DNA of 64,000 nt from Channallabes apus (GCA_030522415.1 CM060127.1:1841114-1905113); one strand, 5' to 3'. Shown: positions 11,433-23,678, numbered from the stretch's first letter. Notes: a model not told the origin generated them from the letters alone. Translations and numbers: made by a program.

Positions 11433-11912
11433 ATGTCGACATCAGAAACCCTTGTAAGGACACGATTCGTTCATTGCACCGAAAAGTGGAGAGTACCATT
11501 TTCTTTATGTTCGGGGCTGCTTCAACAACCAAGGCCGTGATTTTTTTTTCCGGACGAGCGTCATGGCATCACATGCCGCATATTCCCTTCGCGGAGCCGC
11601 GGGCCGTTCATCACTCATACGCATAGTGAAGACCCCAAACTGGAGTTTAGGTATGAATTATATTGATGCATGTCGCACGGAGACAGATACTCTTTTCATT
11701 CGTTCTGGTGAAGGAGGCAAGAACGAAGGAAAAAGAAAAACCGATCCCGGTAAGATCAAAAGTCTGGTTAATACGAATTGTGAATAATTGGTGTACAGCT
11801 TCAATTTGATGGCTGTCAGTCCTGTTTTGAAAACTTAAGTATATCACCGAGTCTGATGCATTTTTCTTATTCTTGCAGACAACCCCGTGTCTATCTGTCT
11901 TCGTGCAAAATA
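11433..11912 (+). pseudogene. hoxa9a pseudogene (exon 1 relic 11433-11749, exon 2 relic 11879-11912)
   Basis: The relic starts ATGTCGACATCAGAAACC, giving MSTSETL like the Hox9 start MSTSG.L. After a small deletion, a shifted frame reads DSFIAPKSGE, matching the Hox9 YYVDSFIGHES segment. The exon 1 tail has a degraded acidic stretch ending AAACCGATCCCG and then GTAAG at 11750. That is exactly where Hox9 exon 1 ends with the DPN motif. A short intron ends TTCTTGCAG at 11878. Exon 2 begins ACAACCCCG.. and continues to TCTTCGTGCAAAAT, a mutated form of the Hox9 N-PAANWLHAR start. It is lost into AT-rich DNA at about 11912, before the homeobox. Several frameshifts and stops are present. Position between groups 13 and 4 supports hoxa9a. 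It cannot encode a homeodomain. Confidence 0.82.
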
Positions 11913-13522
11913 AATAATGAATGTATAAACAAATAAATTATATTAAATTAAATATAATTTCATTTCATTCAACTTCACTTAAATAATAAATAAATAACTA
12001 AGCATGCACAAGATTCTCGAACTGGATTAAACCGATTAAAAGTTTCTTTTTTGTTTTGTTTTTTAATGCATGATTTTGTCTCTAGATACATTGTTAAATT
12101 AATTTAAACCTGGTTTATCTATATGAGAATTTTCACATTTTCAGAGTCGGTGGGAATCATTTCGCCTATTTACTTCCTAAAAATTCTCGATTTGTTGTCT
12201 CAGTGCTAACATCGGACGCTTGGTAAAAAAAAAATTTAACACCACCGTAGTGTGGTGAAATTAATACCTTATGATCGTCATACTGGCTGAAGACTGTGTT
12301 GCTCACTTATTTAAATTGTAATGTGTACTCTTTTTTTTTTATTGGAAATTAAACATTTAAAATATAATATATAAAATATTAACTATAACAGACAATGTCT
12401 CCATACTACTACTACTTCTACTTCTAATAATAATTACAGTTCCCTCTGAGCTAGCAGCATTACCGCCATAAATGTTATTGGTAAAAGCCACAGGCAGACA
12501 TGGAATACAAGAGAAATGTAAATGTTAGATCCAAGAGGTTTTGGCCTGCAGATTCTACAGAAGTACAATATATAACGTAATGCTATGTACTTGTACTTAG
12601 TTACGTGTCCCACTACGTAATTTTATACTCTTAACCAATACTGTATGTGTACTACAATAATATTTGTAATAATTGGAAGTCTTTTATGGAAGTCGCAGAT
12701 ATACGCATTCAATGGTCTCATAAGGGAAACTATTAACTGCATTCCGACTTTATGGCAGTCGAGAACAATAACAGAGTTTTCAGGGCCGCAGGCCAGTTCA
12801 GACTGTGCTACTCTCATTCAGTCTCGGGTTCCCTCTCCATTCAGCTGTGCGATGTGCACAAAGGCACCGGATATAATTTAGTTTTATTGGCTAAGACTGA
12901 CTCCATGGCGTAAAACGTTAATTACTACTAGAGGGAGCCATATCAACACGTATAGGAGAAAGTGTATTTGGTTATGTAATTGATTATAATGAGACAACAA
13001 TCACTAAGACACTTCATGTTCCTGCCTGCAACACCATCCGTCGCAGTTATGAGATGCTGCTTATAGATTTTTGGCGGGCTAAGACGACATTAAATTCAGA
13101 CAAACAAAAGTCAAGTCAAAAGACAAGTACACGCTACAGTCTATATAGGGATTTTTTTTTACAACAAACTCGTAACAAAGAGCTGAAAGTCGACAAGATT
13201 TGAGCAAACTTGAACAAACCACCAATCTTTAATAAAAGAAGATTATGTAAGTGCACAGTACAGATAAATGGCCTACAAAAAAAGTTAAACAATACATTTT
13301 GCTTATTAAACCTAACATCTCTAATACTAACAGTTTACTTAGCCTCATTAGTAAATAAATTCAAATATGTCGTAAGTATTTAAATTGAATTGCGCCAATT
13401 TAAACACAAAAAAAATCACAGTTGTATCTATTTGTACTTCTAATTTTCGACATGTTGCCAATGGTTAGCTAACCAAGTGGATATTGCGAATGAACGATCA
13501 GCAACTTTTACTCGAGCCATAG

Positions 13523-13553
<31 letters not shown>

Positions 13554-13725
13554 GATATTAAATCTAGACAAAGCAGGGTTTTAATCTGTGTTCTTTAACA
13601 CATTTACTGTTATGTTTAAAATGAACTTTAAATATTACATAATTAAACAATCCGATTAAAATTTAAAATAGCTATTAACGAATATTCATATCCTGATTAT
13701 TATTATTAGTAGGAGTAGTATTGCT

Positions 13726-13775
<50 letters not shown>

Positions 13776-14010
13776 ATTTAGTGTTTAAATACCTGCAGTT
13801 TCAAGTTTCATACCGACACGAAACTATTATTTTTTTTACACATTTCATCTGACTGAAATACTAGAAATACTCATGAAAGTGTGACTGCAGCATTCTCGCA
13901 GAGGAAGAACTAACACATTTGTTGTGATAAAGAAGTACACTCCTCCTGCTCTTTTTAAGTAAAATATACAAGTCAAGAAGACCAGTGTGTGTTCTAAGGT
14001 GGGAAATCAT
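11913..14010. other. Intergenic DNA; C homopolymer and (AAT)n tracts
   Basis: No Hox homeobox continuation was recognised downstream of the hoxa9a relic. A C homopolymer spans about 13523-13544 and an (AAT)n microsatellite about 13729-13774. The 12,790-13,140 stretch is less AT-rich and non-repetitive (for example GTAATTGATTATAATGAG), so it could be an old conserved noncoding element. I cannot assign it. Confidence 0.45.
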
Positions 14011-14145
14011 GATAAATTGAGAGAGAGAGAGAGAGAGATGACGTCTTGTTGTATTATGACAAACTTACACAAATTGCCACACGGGGGCGGTCGCTGCAAA
14101 CAAATTGTGAGACACAAGAGACTGTAAAAAGTGTCGAGAACCACG

Positions 14146-14180
<35 letters not shown>

Positions 14181-14240
14181 CATATGTCATTTCAAGTTTC
14201 AGGATTTTTTTTTCTTCTACTACAAATTTTGTAGTATACT
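14011..14240. repeat. Microsatellites (GA)n and (CA)n
   Basis: There is a (GA)n tract at about 14020-14038 and a (CA)n tract at about 14150-14178. No gene is present. Confidence 0.8.
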
Positions 14241-14789
14241 CATCACAAATGATTACAGCACCATGAGACTTCAGATATTTGATATACTTGACATTTCATC
14301 TCCGTTAATTGTCCTAGTGACGTCAGGGAAGTTGCGGTCAGGTTCATAAGGCCAATTTGGTTTAAATACCATCTATTCTGGGTCACTCTAGGTAAATGGA
14401 CAGCATAGTGGCAAAAAATAAATCTGAAAGAAAATATGATAGCAGAACACAAAAACAAACAGCACAATGACTGAAAGAACCAAGATCTACTAATGAAAAT
14501 TCCTAAATTGACTGAATATTTAAAAACTGCCACAACATATAGTCAGCCACAAAATTCTGGAATACTGCCAGCAAAAACAATGTCAAAATCCCCCACCTAT
14601 AGTCTACATCCTGCATGCTGGGACTGAATTGATAAATATTTGGTGACTCGTGGTGTTTTTTTTGTTTGTTTGTTTTTTGTTGTCATAGATTAACTTGTTA
14701 CGAAACTTGAATGGAGATATCACTCCTACAAAGACATTCAACAGATATTTGTATCTTTAACATTATTAACAATATTCTATTCATCTCCA

Positions 14790-14950
14790 TGCAAGATCTT
14801 CAAACAGGTGCAGCTTATCTCCAAAAGAAATATGACTGTGATCTGAAGAAAGATTTTGTGATATTCATGCCTTTGCTTGTAACCAATGCCAGTGGGGAGC
14901 ATTCTTTTTCCAAACTGTTTAAATGTAAAACAGACGGGGATCCACAGTGA
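14790..14950 (+). mobile_element. hAT transposase C-terminal fragment
   Basis: A short frame contains LLVTNASGEHSFSKL, resembling the hAT C-terminal dimerisation signature (V.NA..ERSFS.L). Upstream it is open only to about 14711. No terminal repeats were found. It is a relic of a different hAT family from the one at 4640-5487. Confidence 0.5.
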
Positions 14951-15047
14951 TATTCTGTGCTTTTCAAAAACTCTTCGAAAGCTGTTCTATCAAGAAAACA
15001 AACAAAATACATTCTAATGAATAAAGGAACATTTTTTTTTATTAATG

Positions 15048-15306
15048 AAGGTACAAACCACTGTCACTGGTGCAGTACCTTTCAAGGTCACAGAATTGTA
15101 CCTTAATATAGAAAAACATTTTTTTTTCAATAGAGAAACAAATTTGTACCAATTCTGTTTTTACCATAAAAGACGTTATTTGTACCATGGACAACCAAAA
15201 TGTACCTTTTGTTTTATAAACTTACTGGTACATTAGTGTACTTTAACCAAAGGTAGAAATATTGTCCTTGAGGGTACCACCACAGTGACAAGCCCATTTG
15301 TACCTT
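15048..15306. mobile_element. Short inverted-repeat element (MITE-like)
   Basis: The two ends are diverged inverted repeats. The left end is AAGGTACAAACCACTGTCAC...AGTACC..TCAAGG. The right end, on the opposite strand, is AAGGTACAAATGGGC.TGTCACTG...GGTACCCTCAAGG. The length is about 260 bp with no coding content. The superfamily and target duplication were not determined. Confidence 0.6.
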
Positions 15307-15389
15307 AACAAATATCTAATGTGTTCCTTTGGGAATTATAAAGAATATCTAATGTGTTCCTTTATAAGATAAGAGGTTATCTGAATGTA

Positions 15390-17170
15390 TGCAAATGGAA
15401 AAAGGCTTGGACCTGGAAAAAGCTATCAATATGACCAGGCAATCCGAGGAGATTAAAAAACAGAAAAGCATTTTGAGGATTGATGCCTTCAGGGTAAAGA
15501 CGGATGTGAGCTCTGTGGACATTGTATCTAAAGGCAGACAATAAAAAGAAAAGCCCACATTTGGTAAAACCAAAAGTTTTGGGATAAAGTCGCATAACTA
15601 TCATATTAGGCATTCAAAAAGTTCCCAGTGCAATAAATGTGGTGGTACACCTCACCCAAAGCATGACTGTCAGCTAAAGATGCAAAGTGTCATTCCTGTG
15701 GGAAAAAAGGACATTACCAGCGTGTATGTTTCACAGGCAAAGCTCTATTCGGCATAGAGGAGGAAGAGAACGGTTTCTTTCTTGGCTCTATGACATCAAA
15801 TGCTGATGCATGGACAGTGGACATATGTGTAATGGAAAAAAAACATCACATTTAAACTGGACACTGGTGTCGGAGGTTACTGTTATTCCCCAGACTGTTT
15901 TTAACAGCCTTTTTTGTGGTATGGAGCAACATGTTCTTCAGAATCTAGAGAAACCTTTGTTTGGTCCAGGACGCATTCCTCTGGAAGTGGTAGGGTTTAC
16001 TAGACTAAAACTGACTATATGAACCAAGCAGAGCACAGAAAAGGTGTATGTAGTTAAGAAATTGAGCACACCACTGCTTGGGTTGCCAGCAATTGTAGTA
16101 TTTGGGTTGCTCATCCGCATGGATTCTATAAATATGGAGACTATTAAGGCACAGTTCCCCAAGCTATGTAGCGGCCTAGGAGAGGTGCAACAGCCGTACA
16201 CAATTAAGCTCAAACCAGGTGCTGTGCCATTCTCTGACTCAAGCTGTGATGAACATGTATGTTCCCACAAATGTGAGTGAGCTAAGAAGTTTTCTGGGGA
16301 TGGTCAGTTAGGGAAGTTTATCCCACAGGCGGAGAAGGATAAGCCATTTTGTGACCACCTCTCCAAGAAAAATTGCTGGGTTTGGGGCTATTAATGCGCT
16401 ACTCATATTCCATTCAACATGTTCCTGGAAAGTTATTGTGGACCGCAGACCCACTGTCACGCTCACCAGTAACATCAAGCATGTCCTCAGAAGAGCTAGA
16501 ATTAATGGAGAGCACCAACATCTATGTGGACTGCATAGTCGAAGGTCTACCTGCAAGTCCCACATACTTGGACAATTTGAGAGAGCAGCTGAAGGCTGAT
16601 GGTGTCTGTTCACATGTCATGACGCTGTGTATGGAAGGATGGCCAGCACATGCAAGACAAAAGTCAGTGCTGAAAAGTTACTGGTCAGAATAAGCTACAC
16701 TCACTGTGAAACATGGGTTACTGCTGAAAGATACAAGGCTTGTAATATCTTCCGCAATGAGAAGTGATGTGCTCGCCAAGTTACATGACGGACACCAAGG
16801 GTTGGTTAAATGTAAAGAGCGTGCGCGTCAATCTGTGTGGTGGCAGGGGCTTAGTCAGCAAGTAAATGAAATGGTGCTTAATTGTAGGACTTGTATAGGT
16901 GAGTGGCAAAATCACAAAGAGCCTTTGTTGTCAGAATGCCCTGAACGTCCATGGCAGATCTGTTTGTCTTGGGGAGGAAATATATCTGCTTGTCATTGAC
17001 TATTATTCAAGGTATGTCGAAATTGCAAACGTGGCTCACACAAAATCCACTGAATTCCTGAAGCTTTGATGTCTGATAATGGCCCGCAGTTCTCTGGGCA
17101 AGCTTTTGTTTCCTTTGCGGATTCATATGGGTTTAAACATGTTACTAGCAGCTCAATGTTTCCTCAATGC
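15390..17170 (+). mobile_element. Ty3/gypsy retrotransposon, decayed, 5' part (gag zinc knuckles, protease start, RNase H tail, integrase)
   Basis: In order: two CCHC-type zinc knuckles (CNKCGG...HDC and CHSCGKKGHYQRVC, about 15630-15730); an aspartic protease start KLDTGV (about 15853-15871); a short reverse-transcriptase leader; then a jump to the RNase H C-terminus (IQHVPGKLLWTADPLSRSP, about 16410-16465). The integrase follows, with an HHCC-like zinc domain (HDGHQG...NCRTC, 16787-16895) and a core containing VIDYYSRYVE and SDNGPQFSG. Most of the reverse transcriptase is deleted, and several stops and frameshifts are present. The integrase is interrupted at 17170 by a hAT insertion and resumes at 19705. 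Confidence 0.88.
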
Positions 17171-19696
17171 CAGAGGTGGAAAGAGTAATAAAATTTTGTA
17201 CTCAAGTACAAGTACTGTTATTTCAGTGAAATTTTACTTAAGTACAAGTAAAGTTACCATTATAAACATCTACTCAAGTAAAAGTAAAAAGTAGCTCATT
17301 AAAAAATTTACTCAGAGTAAAAGTTAGTTACTTTTTTATTTTTATTTTTTAACAGCGGGGGTGGGATGAGGCATTCTAGCGTAGTTCAAAAAAGATGAGC
17401 AGATATAAATCTCAAACTAGTTGTTTTTAACTGAAGGACAGAGGTGGAAAGAGTAATAAAATTTTGTACTCAAGTACAAGTACTGTTACTTCAGTGAAAT
17501 TTTACTTAAGTACAAGTAAAATTACTCTTATAAAAATCTACTCAAATAAAAGTAAAAAGTAGCTCATTAAAAAATTTACTCAGAGTAAAAGTTACCGAGT
17601 TACTTTTTTATTTACATTTTTTTAATAGTGGGGGTGATTCTTTTGCTGAATTGTTTTGCCCTTGGGTGTTTCCATGTTCACTCTTATATTAACAGATTAT
17701 TGTTTGTTTTTAAATGTTTGCTGTGGGTGTCGATTGTATACTGATCTGGCTCTGCTTTTTTTTTTTTTGTTAAATATAAAAAAAAAAAACACACACACAC
17801 ACAGCGGGGGTGGGATGAGGCATTCTAGCATAGTTCAAAAAAGATGAGCAGATATAAATCTCAAACTAGTTGTTTTTAACTGAAGGAACACCTTTGCATA
17901 ATAAAGTGGTCACTTAAATATGGTGTTACGTCCCAGTCTAGGGCCAAACAGCAAAAGAATGGTTCAGGGTTCTATTTTAAACTGTATGGAAATGGTGGTA
18001 TATGGCAGAAAGAACTAGATCCAATCATTAACTGATGAAATAATGAGGTTTGTATATACACACACACACACACACACACCAGGAGGAGGATCAGATTCAG
18101 GATGGACCCAGGCCAAAATAACAAACAAAATGGTATTTATATTTAGTAGCTAGATTACCTGCAAAAAGAAACAACAACAAAAAAAACCCACAAACAAAAA
18201 TACAGGTACCTTCCCGGACTCCCTAAACCAAAACCAATGAAATTATCTACAAATATATACAAAGACCAACCAAACCAAAGGGACAAAGCAATAATCAAAG
18301 TCAATTGGAGGCAAAAAGTCAAACCAGAATACACAACCAAATATCAAAACGCCAAAATCACAACCTCTTTCATCTTTCCCGCGTCTCTCCGGGTTATACT
18401 GTACATGGTCGCGCTAGTCGATGACGTCACTCAGGGCGGAAGCGACCGTGTGGAAGGTCAGGTGATGCCGATGTCAGAAAACCTGGAGTGGAGTCTGGAG
18501 CGGCGCGCGACCAGGACATGATACACACACGCGCATTTATACAAAGCATAATATTTTCATTATTTTAGCATTTTTATTCATTTATTTTTTACTCAGTAGC
18601 GAATATGATTTAAAATGTAGCGAATTACAATACTTCAAACAAAACGTACTTAAGTAAAAGTAAAATTACAGATTTTTAAAACTACTTAAAAAAGTAGAAA
18701 TACACAAAAAAGCTACTCAATTACAGTAACGCGAGTAAATGTAATTCGTTACTTTCCACTTCTGCTGAAGGAACACCTGCATAATAAAACTGTTGTCTTT
18801 CTTGTGCTTGAAAATCAAAGTGGTCACTTAAATATGGTGTTACGTCCCAGTCTAGGGTCATACAGCAAAAGAATGGTTCAGGGTTCTATTTTAAACTGTA
18901 TGGAAATGGTGGTATATGGCAGAAAGAACTAGATCCAATCATTAACTGAAATAATGAGGTTTGTATATACAAAAAAAAACACACACACACACACACGCGC
19001 ACACACACACAACAGGAGGAGGATCAGATTCAGGGTGGACCCAGGCCAAAATAATAAACAAAATGGTATTTATATTTAGTAGCTAGATTACCTGCAAAAT
19101 ACAGAAATAAATAAATAAAAAATACAGGTACCTTCCCGGACTCCCTAAACCAAAAGCAGTGAAATTATCTACAAATATATACAAAGACCAACCAAACCAA
19201 AGGGACAAAGCAATAATCAAAGTCAATTGGAGGCAAAAAGTCAAAACCAGAATACACAACCAAATATAAAAACGTCAAAATCACAATCTCTTTCCTCTTT
19301 CCCGCGTCTCTCTCCGGTTTATACATGGTCGCGCTAGTCGATGACGTCACTCAGGGCGGAAGCGACTGTGTGGAAGGTCAGGAAGATGCCGATGTCAGAA
19401 AACCTGGAGTGGAGTCTGGAGCGGCGCGCGACCAGGACATGATGCACACACGCGGCGCAACGGAGCATTTATACAAAGCATAATATTTTTATTATTTTAT
19501 CATTTTCATTCATTTATTTTTTAGTCAGTAGCGAATATGATTGAAAATGTAGCGAATTACAATACTTCAAACAAAACGTACTTAAGTAAAAGTAAAATTA
19601 CAGATTTTGAAAACTACTTTAAAAAGTAGAAATACACAAAAAAGCTACTCAATTACAGTAATGCGAGTAAATGTAATTCGTTACTTTCCACTTCTG
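17171..19696. mobile_element. Outer hAT-type nonautonomous element inserted in gypsy integrase (TSD CTCAATGC)
   Basis: The left end CAGAGGTGGAAAGAGTAA and the right end, inverse of CAGAAGTGGAAAGTAACGAA, are terminal inverted repeats. The element is flanked by perfect 8-bp duplications CTCAATGC (17163-17170 and 19697-19704). Removing the insert and one duplication restores the gypsy integrase frame across the junction. It has no transposase. The subterminal regions are iterations of TACTCAAGTA/TACTTAAGTA-like motifs, typical of hAT-derived nonautonomous elements. It contains a second copy of itself. Confidence 0.9.
17439..18764. mobile_element. Inner copy of the same hAT element, inserted into the outer copy (TSD CTGAAGGA)
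   Basis: It has the same terminal sequences as the outer copy. It is flanked by perfect 8-bp duplications CTGAAGGA (17431-17438 and 18765-18772) within outer-element sequence. It contains (CA)n tracts near 17792 and 18058 and a GC-rich block around 18,410-18,520 that recurs in the outer copy around 19,325-19,440. The close similarity of the two copies suggests recent activity of the family. Open frames inside (for example 18237-18521) are not shared as coding sequence. Confidence 0.9.
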
Positions 19697-19704
19697 CTCA
19701 ATGC

Positions 19705-20086
19705 AATGGAGAGGCGGAGCGTGCGGTACAGACAGTCAAAAACCTCTTGAAGAAGGCAGCAGACCCATACTTGGCTCTACTCGCCTATAGAGCTACACCT
19801 CTTCAGAATGGTTACAGCTCCTCATGGGGTGACGTCTTCGCACTACAGTTCCGGTACTTCCATCTCGGCTGGATCCATCACTACCTGACCATGCAGTCTT
19901 ATTCCGGAAGGAAAAGGAGAAGAGGATGTCAGATGCTACAAATTACAACAGGCGTCATCGCTTTTTGCCACTTAATGGTGTGTCACCAGGCGATCAGGTA
20001 TGGGTGACCAACGAAAAGTCATCTGGGACTGCGCTTCAAAAATACTCTACACCAGGGTCTTACTCGGTGGATTTATCCCAAGGTGT
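19705..20086 (+). mobile_element. Ty3/gypsy integrase continuation
   Basis: The frame resumes [20 protein letters not shown] and continues with [16 protein letters not shown], the expected C-terminal half of the integrase core including the catalytic Glu region (GEAER). A frameshift follows, then [12 protein letters not shown] and a partial C-terminal domain. It is interrupted at about 20086 by a LINE. Confidence 0.85.
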
Positions 20087-20318
20087 GCTCAAATTCAAAT
20101 TTTATTTGTCACATACACAGTCATACACAGTATAATATGCAGTGAAATGCTTACACGACCGCCAGTGACCTTAAAAAGAAAATAAAAGCTTGTACGTAAA
20201 ATAAATATAAATAAAAGGAAATACTAAAGAAATAAATTTAACTAGTAAAATTAACTGTACAATAAGGGCATAATAAATTATTGCAAAATATAGAAATAAA
20301 TGGGGGGGGGGGAGTGTG

Positions 20319-20351
<33 letters not shown>

Positions 20352-21697
20352 ATTTAAAGTGACCGTGGTTGGGAAAGTGAAAGTGACATATGCAATTGTC
20401 CAGATGTATAAATATTTAGTGCAAGTGTGTATGAATGCGTCCATGATTGTCCAGTCAGTGTTGTGAGCTTAAAAAGATATTAGTCCTGTGTTGTGGTGTG
20501 GTTGAGAGACCTTATCGCCTGCGGGAAGAAGCTCCTCCTCAGCCTCTCTGTGTTGGCCTTTAGGGAGCGGAATCGCTCCCCAGACCACAACAAAGAGAAC
20601 AGTCCATTACTGGGGTGACTGAGGTCCTTCATGATCTTCCTGGCCTTAGTCCAGCACCGCTTGCTGTAGATGGAGTGCAGGTCAGGGAGCTCAGTGCGGA
20701 TGATGCGCTCGGCTGATCGCACCACCCTCTGTAGAGCTCGTCTGTCCTGCATGGTGCTGTTCCCGAACCAGGTCGTGATGTTTCCCGTCAGGATGCTCTC
20801 TATGGTGCAGGAGTAGAAGTTCCTGAGCACCTTGGAGGGCAGTCTAAAGTCTCTCAAGCGTCTGAGGTGGTACAGACGCTGCCGGGCTTTTTTCACCACG
20901 GTGTTGATGTGACAGGACCATGACAGGTCCTGAGTAATGTGAACACCGAGGTATCTGAAGCTGTCCACTCTCTCCACTGGGCTCCTGTTGATGACGGGGG
21001 TCTGATAGTTCCTCTCCTGCTTTGTACTAAAGTCCACTATCAGCTCCCTTTTCTTACTGACGTTCAGGAGGAGATTGTTCCTCTGGCACCAGTTCTCCAG
21101 ATTTCCAATCTCCTCTAGGTAGTCCGACTCATTGTTGATCAGTCCGACCACGACGGTGTCGTCAGCAAACTTGATGATGGAGGTGGAGTTGGTAGTGGCC
21201 ACGCAGTCGTGGGTGTACAAAGAGTACAGCAGGGGGCTCAGAACACAACCCTGGGGGGCTCCAGTGCTGAGTGAGTGTAGCTGAGACATGTCCGCCCATC
21301 CTTACTGCCTGTGGTCTGTCAGTCAGAAAATTGGAGATCCACTGACATATACATGAGCTGAGTCCCAGGTGCTCCAGCTTGGTGGTGAGTGTGGGGGGAA
21401 TTATGGTATTAAATGCAGAGCTGTAGTCGATGAAGAGCATTTTAACATAATTCCCTTTCCTAGTGTCCAGGTGAGTGAGTGATGTGTGGAGGAGATGAGA
21501 GATTGCATCGTCTGTGGAGCGGTTCTGACGGTATGTAGTGAAGAAATGAAGTCTCTGATAAGGCGTTCAAAGCACTTCATCACTACTGAGGTGAGGGCTA
21601 CAGGGCGATAGTCATTGAGAGAAGCTCAGATGCAATCGTCAGCACCTAATACCTTTGCACACTTCACCACAGCAGGAAACATGAGAGCCAGCTCCTG
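20087..21697 (-). mobile_element. Non-LTR retrotransposon (LINE), 5'-truncated, inserted in gypsy
   Basis: The minus strand encodes reverse-transcriptase blocks: DYRPVALTSVVMKCFERLI, LFIDYSSAFNTIIP (catalytic Asp), GAPQGCVLSPLLYSLYTHDC and IIKFADDTVVVGLI (the FADD catalytic box). A thumb/C-terminal region follows, ending RSFFPQAIRSLN near 20500. At least two frameshifts (about 21290 and 21420) inactivate it. The 3' UTR runs to 20087 and ends in the motif AAATTTGAATTTGA (on the minus strand). That tail recurs alone at 23.94 and 41.93 kb. The 5' truncation at about 21697 is typical of LINE insertion. The clade looks L2/CR1-like but was not established. Confidence 0.88.
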
Positions 21698-21796
21698 AAC
21701 AGGCTCCTATGCCATCTCCTATGGTACCAAGACTTCCCCTCTTAGAACTAGGTATGGCAGAGCAGTTGTCAAACCCAAAAGATACAACCTGTAGCT
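21698..21796 (+). mobile_element. Ty3/gypsy pol C-terminus and stop
   Basis: Downstream of the LINE the gypsy text resumes with a proline-rich tail (PEQAPMPSPMVP) and, after a frameshift, TRYGRAVVKPKRYNL followed by TAG at 21794-21796. That is the usual basic C-terminus of gypsy integrases of this type. It shows that the LINE, like the hATs, landed inside one gypsy copy. Confidence 0.75.
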
Positions 21797-21829
21797 AAAA
21801 AAAAAAAGAGGAATGTGTTTTGTTTAAGG

Positions 21830-23041
21830 CAGGGGTGCCCAACCTTTTTTGAACAAAGATCTACTTTTTAATTTGGCAGTGTGCCGAGATCTACCAGTCC
21901 AAACAGAAAGCCAGTTGCTATTCATAGCATATTTACATATTTAATGTGCACAAAACAAACAAAGTAGCCCTAATCCATATATAATAAAACGTAGTCTAAT
22001 TGTAGTGATAATCGAAAGTTATTAACCCTAACCCTAGCTGTTCTTTTGCACCCATGTCTCCAAAAACCATTCTAATGAAAACACACAGATGTGCCACATC
22101 CACAACATCAGTCGACTCATCAAATTGAAGAGAAAAACATTCACACTGTTCAATATCTTTCCTTAACTGCGCCTCGACATCCCTCACATTCCCTCACATC
22201 GCCGTGTAACAGGGCCACGGGGTAATTGCAGGTCCTTAACGGCAGCTATGATATCACTTTTATTCTTGAAGTCACCAAATAGTGTGTCTGCAGCTGCGAC
22301 AAAAGCTTCTTTCACAACTTCGCCATCCTTGAAAGACTTCTTGTGTTTTGCAAGAACGTGACTGACACGATAAGATGCTAAACTTGCAGCCTTACCCTCG
22401 GTGTTTGGCCTGGTGAAAATGGACTGCTGTTCTGCGAACTGCCTCTTCAATTCCTGGACTTTTCAGCTGCGTAGAGCTGATTTAGCCGGGAAATCTGCAT
22501 CGTAGCTTTTGTGCGCGGTTTTGAAATGGGGCTCCAAATTGCCCCCCCCCCCCTTTTTTTTTTTTTTTTGCTTCTGCCATAGTTGCGTTTTACTTTGCTG
22601 AAGTTTCAGGTCTCTTAACATCTCTACTTAAACTAGTCCCTACTAGTAACGGTGCCTATAGCTAAAACCCTGGCTAAATTCAGATTAGCGTACTAGCATA
22701 CTACTCTCGCTATTTCTGCCATATATTTATATGAAATAGTATGAGTAGTATGTTAGTATGCGATTTCAAATTCAGCCACTAATTCCATCGGTTTTTCAGC
22801 GCAGAGCCGAACGTAATCAGTGATCTTGTAAGGGAAAATAAAGAACTGTTTTTTAAAATAAGTACAGTGTTTCTTTACTCAAAAAATACTATGTCTATAA
22901 AGGTTATTGTTTTATTTGAGGTTTGAGGCGCAGAAACGGTGAAGAGAAAGGACAAACCAGAAGGCAGTTTACTCTCGCGATCAACTGGAAAGCAGTCTGC
23001 GATCACCCGGTCGACCGCGATCGACTGGTTGGGCACCCCTG
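21830..23041 (-). mobile_element. hAT transposon with transposase fragments (SCAN/GTF2IRD2-like group)
   Basis: The terminal inverted repeats are CAGGGGTGCCCAACC at both ends. The flanking 8-mers GTTTAAGG (21822-21829) and GCTTAAAG (23042-23049) look like a target duplication with two substitutions. On the minus strand, two fragments of transposase are open. One (about 22184-22450) has AEQQSIFTRP and YRVSHVLAKHKKSFKDGE. The other (about 21996-22187) has CFSLQFDESTDVVDVAHLC with the hAT catalytic Asp region. The remainder is deleted. A poly-C/poly-T tract is at 22542-22570. Confidence 0.85.
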
Positions 23042-23305
23042 GCTTAAAGGAGACATACAGACTCAATTTTGCATAAGTTAATATGATTCTTTAGGGTCCT
23101 AATGAAAAGTTTGTAATATACTTTAATTAAAAATTCTCAATTGTTGTGTAAAAAAAACATTACTTTTACCTGGTAAAAAGTAGCTCTGTTCTCAGCAACC
23201 TGTTTCAGTACATGCTCCTTTAAATGTTAATGACCTCTACTGAACCCGCTCCCCGTTCTGTGGGGCGTGTCTTCACAATACAAGTGGGGTATAGCTTTGA
23301 CAACA

Positions 23306-23678
23306 TTCATTCATTCATTCATTCATTCATTTTCTATACCGCTTTATCCTTATATACAGGGTCGCGGGGGGCCTGGAGCCTATCCCAGGAGGCTTAGGGC
23401 ACAACGCGGGGTACACCCTGGAAAGGGTGCCAATCCATCGCAGGGCACACACACATACACACACTCATTCACACACTATGTTCAATTTGGGAACGCCAAT
23501 TAGCCTAACCTGCATATCTTTGGACTGTGGGAGGAAACCGGAGTACCCGGAGGAAACCCACCAAGCACGGGGAGAACATGCAAACTCCATGCACACAGAG
23601 ACGGGAATCGAGCCTGGCCGGGGAATCGAACCCGGACCCTGGAGGTGCAAGTGCTAACCACTACACCACCGCGCCGCC
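23306..23678 (-). mobile_element. tRNA-derived SINE with (AATG)n tail
   Basis: On the minus strand it begins with a tRNA-like head. The A box (TGGTGTAGTGGTTAGCAC) and B box (GGGTTCGATTCC) are near 23610-23665. It continues through a conserved body and ends in an (AATG)n tail at about 23306-23333. It is flanked by 12-bp duplications GCTTTGACAACA (23294-23305) and GCTTTGACCACA (23679-23690) differing at one base. A partial second copy lies at about 33565-33770. Confidence 0.85.

Noticed and set aside
20281..20466. Short plus frame with an Arg-Glu repeat
   Set aside because: It is the translation of a (GA)n tract inside the LINE 3' UTR.
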